Below are positions 61,255 to 64,000 of a stretch of 64,000 nt of DNA, piece by piece. Positions within the stretch are counted from its first letter, which is position 1. Every line of letters starts with the position of its first letter. The stretch covers positions 62,001-126,000 of the forward strand of contig JAUJFZ010000002.1 in assembly GCA_030441535.1 (NCBI GenBank), given 5' to 3'. This DNA comes from Betaproteobacteria bacterium LSUCC0117. Its GTDB lineage: Bacteria; Pseudomonadota; Gammaproteobacteria; Burkholderiales; Burkholderiaceae_C. The position numbers were made by a program, and so were the translations under genes. The notes beneath the pieces were generated by a model that was given only the letters and a program-made list of their open reading frames with translations, was not told where the DNA came from and made no database searches.

Positions 61255-61981
61255 ACAGATTTTTGGGGCTACCACACGCTGGCTCGTCATGGCTGCGGCG
61301 ATGTTGCTTGTATCGATAAGCCATGCCCAAACGGCCGCGCAAGACCCCATCGAGGCGGGGGCTGCGGCTTTGGCACGTGGGCATTCGGCTACGGCATACC
61401 GTGCTTGGATCGACCTTGCTCGCGCTGGTAATGCGCAAGCACAAAACAACATTGGCTACCTCCATGAGCACGGGTTGGGCCTGTCGCAAAGCTACCAAAG
61501 CGCCATGGAGTGGTACCGCAAAGCCGCGGATAAAAATTTACCGCAAGCGCAATACAACATCGGCACGCTTTACTACTATGGCTACGGTGTTGAGCGCAAT
61601 GCCCGCGAGGCGGTGCGCTGGTTTCGGCAGGCCGCCAAGCAGGATTTAGCCGAGGGCCTGTACATGTTGGGCGTCGCCTACTTTGAAGGCCAAGGCACCT
61701 TGGCTTCTGCGCCCACGGCCATCGATTTGTTTTTAAAGGCTGCCAAAAAAGGGCACGCTGGGGCTCAGCTGATGGCTGCCAACGTTTACCTCAATGGTGA
61801 CTTGGGCGATATTGACGCCTTTGCCGCCTACGTCTGGGCGGATGTGGCGAGCATGTCGGGCAACCCCGATGCGTCCTTGGTGCGGGACTATGCGTCCTAC
61901 AAAATCTCTCGGGCTGAGATCGCCAAAGCGGGCGAACAAGCCAAGCAGTGCATGGCGACGGGTTTCAAGCGGTGCCTCTGA
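61229..61981 (+). CDS. Sel1-repeat periplasmic protein
   Basis: A 250-residue protein with a signal peptide (cleavage about SHAQT, residue 34). Three or four Sel1 repeats follow (AQAQNNIGYLHEHGLGLSQS, AQYNIGTLYYYGYGVERNAREAVRWF, LYMLGVAYFEGQG). The C-terminus has CMATGFKRC. Sel1 proteins mediate protein contacts; MotX of Vibrio, which holds PomB at the T-ring, is of this class. Overall similarity to MotX is not evident, so this remains a guess. ATG 61244 or 61247 are alternative starts. Confidence 0.8.
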   Translation: MDKWIMMFRQIFGATTRWLVMAAAMLLVSISHAQTAAQDPIEAGAAALARGHSATAYRAWIDLARAGNAQAQNNIGYLHEHGLGLSQSYQSAMEWYRKAADKNLPQAQYNIGTLYYYGYGVERNAREAVRWFRQAAKQDLAEGLYMLGVAYFEGQGTLASAPTAIDLFLKAAKKGHAGAQLMAANVYLNGDLGDIDAFAAYVWADVASMSGNPDASLVRDYASYKISRAEIAKAGEQAKQCMATGFKRCL

Positions 61982-62100
61982 ACGGCAACGCCTTGCCTCT
62001 GTGTCGAGAAAGCGGCAATCTTTCGCCAATGAATATTTAAGTATTTATAAAAATTACAAAAACCTAAATATTTCTTGAAATAAGCGTTCCTAAGGGCTAA

Positions 62101-62115
62101 TGGCACGCAGGTTGC
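62101..62115 (+). promoter_or_regulatory. Sigma-54 promoter of FlrC-like gene
   Basis: TGGCAC, GCAGG, TTGC followed by TT, a full match to the consensus. Transcription would start near 62127, leaving a short leader of about 24 bases before GTG 62151. Confidence 0.88.
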
Positions 62116-62150
62116 TTTGGTGGAGTCTCTAACTTCAATTGAGACCTGCT

Positions 62151-63686
62151 GTGAGTACCAACGAACAAACTGTTTACCAAGCTGTCTGGCTTGACCCCAT
62201 GCGTGCCCTAAAGGACGAAGACTGCGCGCGCCTGGAGCAGTCAGGCTTGAAGCCGCTCACCATCACGATCCTGGCGGACCTTCGCACGGCCCTCACGCAA
62301 GCACAGTTGGTCGTGGTGCGTTTACTGGACAGCGCGGATTTGTATAGAGAGGTCAGTGAGCTGATCAAGACCATGGGCTTTAACGTGCCCGTGGTTTGTC
62401 GCGTTGACCGACGCAACTTGGCGTTGACGGTCGAAGCGATGTCGCTGGGTGCATTACACGTGGTGGCCGCTGATGACTGGACGCCCGCCTCATGGAAAGT
62501 TGGTGTGGAGCGCCTCAAGCGCCTCCAAGCAGACCGTGCAGCCGCCCTCGAGAAGAACAAACCTAACCGTGCCAGCAAGCCCCGGGCTGCCGTGTTTGTT
62601 GATCCCGCCAGCCAGCACCTGTTGGCATTGGCCCAGCGTGTGGCGCAAACCGAAGTCACCGCGTTGCTGGTCGGTCCGACAGGTTCGGGTAAAGAGGTGT
62701 TGGCGCGCGTGTTACACGAATCGTCACCCCGTGCAAAAGGCCCATTCGTTGCGCTGAACTGCGCGGCGTTACCAGAGCACCTCATTGAAGACTTGTTATT
62801 TGGTCACGAGAAGGGCGCATTTACCGGCGCTCTGAAAGAGCACAAAGGCCTGTTTGAACAAGCACAGGGCGGCACCATCTTCTTGGACGAAATCGGTGAG
62901 ATGCCCATGACGCTGCAAAGCAAGTTGCTGCGCGTCTTGCAAGAACGCACCTTGACGCGCCTCGGCGGACAAGCCCCCATCGATTTGGATGTGCGTGTGG
63001 TTGCGGCAACGAATAAAGATTTACGCGAGGCGATGCAGAACCGTGAGTTCCGCGAGGACTTGTATTTCCGCATCAGCACGTTCCGCCTGACCTTGCTGCC
63101 TTTGGCGCAGCGACCAGGTGACATCCTGCCGTTGGTTGCGCAAATGTTGGTCGCCCATGGACAGCCCAATACGCCCTACAACCTGAGCGCAGAGGCGCAA
63201 ACGTTGTTGGTCAATTATCCGTGGCCGGGTAATGTACGCGAACTCGAAAACGTGGTGCAGCGCGCCGTGGTGTTGTGCGCCGATGGCGTGATCACGGCAG
63301 CGCACCTGTTATTTGACGAAGCGCAGCCCTTGGATTTCTTGGCCGCTGCCCCCTCGGCAATTGCCTCTGAAGCTGAGCCCGAGGTCTCATCAATGCCTGC
63401 CTCGACCGATGTATTTGGTCCGGCGACGAATGCCCCTGCAACAGCTGTACCGGTCATGCCAACTGCACCGGTAACCAAAGTGGCAGAGCCCTTGGCGGTG
63501 GATTTACAGGATGCCGTGAAGAAGAGCGAGCATCAAATGATCTCAGCGGCGCTACAAAGCACCGACAGCCGCTTAGAGGCAGCAAAGCTGTTGGGCATCA
63601 GTCCAAGAACCCTGCGTTACAAGATGGCGCAGTTGCGTGAACGTGGCATCCACGTCAGCACATCACCCGCATCGGCAAGCGCCTGA
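62151..63686 (+). CDS. Sigma-54 activator, FlrC/FleR-like with degenerate receiver
   Basis: A 511-residue protein from GTG 62151 (an in-frame TTG at 62139 is possible). Residues 1-125 have a receiver-like pattern, but the phospho-acceptor position at the end of the third strand (LVVVRLLDS) is Arg and the late Lys is missing. The AAA+ domain (about 140-380) shows GPTGSGKE, GAFTGA and GGTIFLDEIGEM. The HTH is RLEAAKLLGISPRTLRYKMAQLRERG, as in FlrC/FleR. It precedes fliE, as in Vibrio and Pseudomonas, but no FlrB/FleS kinase gene is next to it. Confidence 0.87.
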   Translation: MSTNEQTVYQAVWLDPMRALKDEDCARLEQSGLKPLTITILADLRTALTQAQLVVVRLLDSADLYREVSELIKTMGFNVPVVCRVDRRNLALTVEAMSLGALHVVAADDWTPASWKVGVERLKRLQADRAAALEKNKPNRASKPRAAVFVDPASQHLLALAQRVAQTEVTALLVGPTGSGKEVLARVLHESSPRAKGPFVALNCAALPEHLIEDLLFGHEKGAFTGALKEHKGLFEQAQGGTIFLDEIGEMPMTLQSKLLRVLQERTLTRLGGQAPIDLDVRVVAATNKDLREAMQNREFREDLYFRISTFRLTLLPLAQRPGDILPLVAQMLVAHGQPNTPYNLSAEAQTLLVNYPWPGNVRELENVVQRAVVLCADGVITAAHLLFDEAQPLDFLAAAPSAIASEAEPEVSSMPASTDVFGPATNAPATAVPVMPTAPVTKVAEPLAVDLQDAVKKSEHQMISAALQSTDSRLEAAKLLGISPRTLRYKMAQLRERGIHVSTSPASASA

Positions 63687-63709
63687 ACGCGCAACGGGAG
63701 TTACACACC

Positions 63710-64000
63710 ATGATTGATAAAGCCACTTCAGCCAGCAACATTGCAGCCATGTTGCAAACCCTCAAAGCAGCGCAGACGCAAGCCAGCGCGGGGACGCAAA
63801 TTGCGCAAGCAGATCTCAGCGCGCAAGCCATACCTAAACCCAGTTTCTTGGAAGCTGTGCGCGGCGCGGTTGAGCAAGTCAATGCCACGCAGTTGCAATC
63901 GAAGTCGATGCAAGAAAGTTTTGAGCGCGGCGATGATGTCCCGCTTACTGATGTGGTGATGAGCATGCAGAAATCATCGCTGGCATTTGAGGCCACCTTG
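63710..64000 (+). CDS. fliE: Hook-basal body protein FliE, partial (runs off window)
   Basis: The frame from ATG 63710 is open to the last base, 97 codons. SFLEAVRGAVEQVNATQLQS, SFERGDDVPLTDVVMSMQKSSLAFEATL is the FliE pattern (usual length about 105-115), so only the last few residues are outside. FliE joins the MS-ring to the rod. The ATG follows the FlrC-like gene by 23 bases with CGGGAG as ribosome-binding site. fliF and others are expected next. Confidence 0.93.
   Translation, partial: MIDKATSASNIAAMLQTLKAAQTQASAGTQIAQADLSAQAIPKPSFLEAVRGAVEQVNATQLQSKSMQESFERGDDVPLTDVVMSMQKSSLAFEATL

Overview
The window looks like a chromosome segment of a motile Gram-negative proteobacterium, most likely a betaproteobacterium. 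The evidence is the S10/spc/alpha-type ribosomal gene order ending in rpoA-rplQ, a DUF3297 gene, moderately high GC, and a complete polar-type flagellar export, rod, hook and ring set with P- and L-ring genes. The assignment is by gene content and protein style only; no database search was possible. The regulation is of the polar-flagellum type (FlhF/FlhG, two sigma-54 activators, FliA/FlgM) rather than FlhDC-based.

Bases 1-5812 hold the end of the ribosomal super-operon: rpsE (3' part), rpmD, rplO, secY, rpmJ (37 codons), rpsM, rpsK, rpsD, rpoA, rplQ. An initiator tRNA-fMet and a strong terminator follow. No infA lies between secY and rpmJ. After a small DUF3297 gene and a shared terminator, nearly all the rest is flagellar.

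Flagellar blocks: (i) leftward fliS, two unknown genes, fliA, flhG, flhF, flhA (6163-13170); (ii) rightward fliK, fliL, fliM, fliN, fliO, fliP, fliQ, fliR, flhB, then a SPOR-domain protein and two unknown genes (13387-23740); (iii) leftward PomA/PomB-like stator genes (23760-25947); (iv) a DUF1566 lipoprotein and a FleQ/FlrA-like activator (26249-27978); (v) FlgP-like lipoprotein, FlgT-like protein, a FimV/LysM-like protein, a second FliK-like protein and an FlhB-C-terminal homologue (28179-32771); (vi) flgN, flgM, flgA leftward (32756-34404); (vii) a LysM plus lytic-transglycosylase-like gene and flgB to flgL, fliD, flaG and flagellin 1 (34483-53113); (viii) a glycosylation-like island with a TPR-glycosyltransferase and a broken glycosyltransferase, a small helical protein and flagellin 2 (53242-60294); (ix) small membrane, Cys-rich and Sel1-repeat proteins, an FlrC/FleR-like sigma-54 activator and the start of fliE (60364-64000).

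Promoter motifs readable by eye give a coherent hierarchy. Sigma-54 sites (TGGCAC-N5-TTGC type) precede flhA, motA, the FlgT-like gene, flgA, flgB, the small helical gene at 56449, flagellin 2 and the FlrC-like gene. Sigma-28 sites (TAAA-N15-GCCGAT type) precede fliS, the flgP-like gene, flgM, fliD, flaG and flagellin 1. Thus the two flagellins appear to belong to different transcription classes, as known for Vibrio FlaA versus its minor flagellins.

The most unusual features are very large surface-exposed axial proteins (hook 1122 aa, FlgK 930 aa, flagellins 683 and 979 aa), an approximately 90-residue module shared by the hook protein, the filament cap and flagellin 2, Vibrio-like H-ring candidates (FlgP, FlgT), a split FlgJ function, and an FlrC-like activator whose receiver domain lacks the phosphorylation site.
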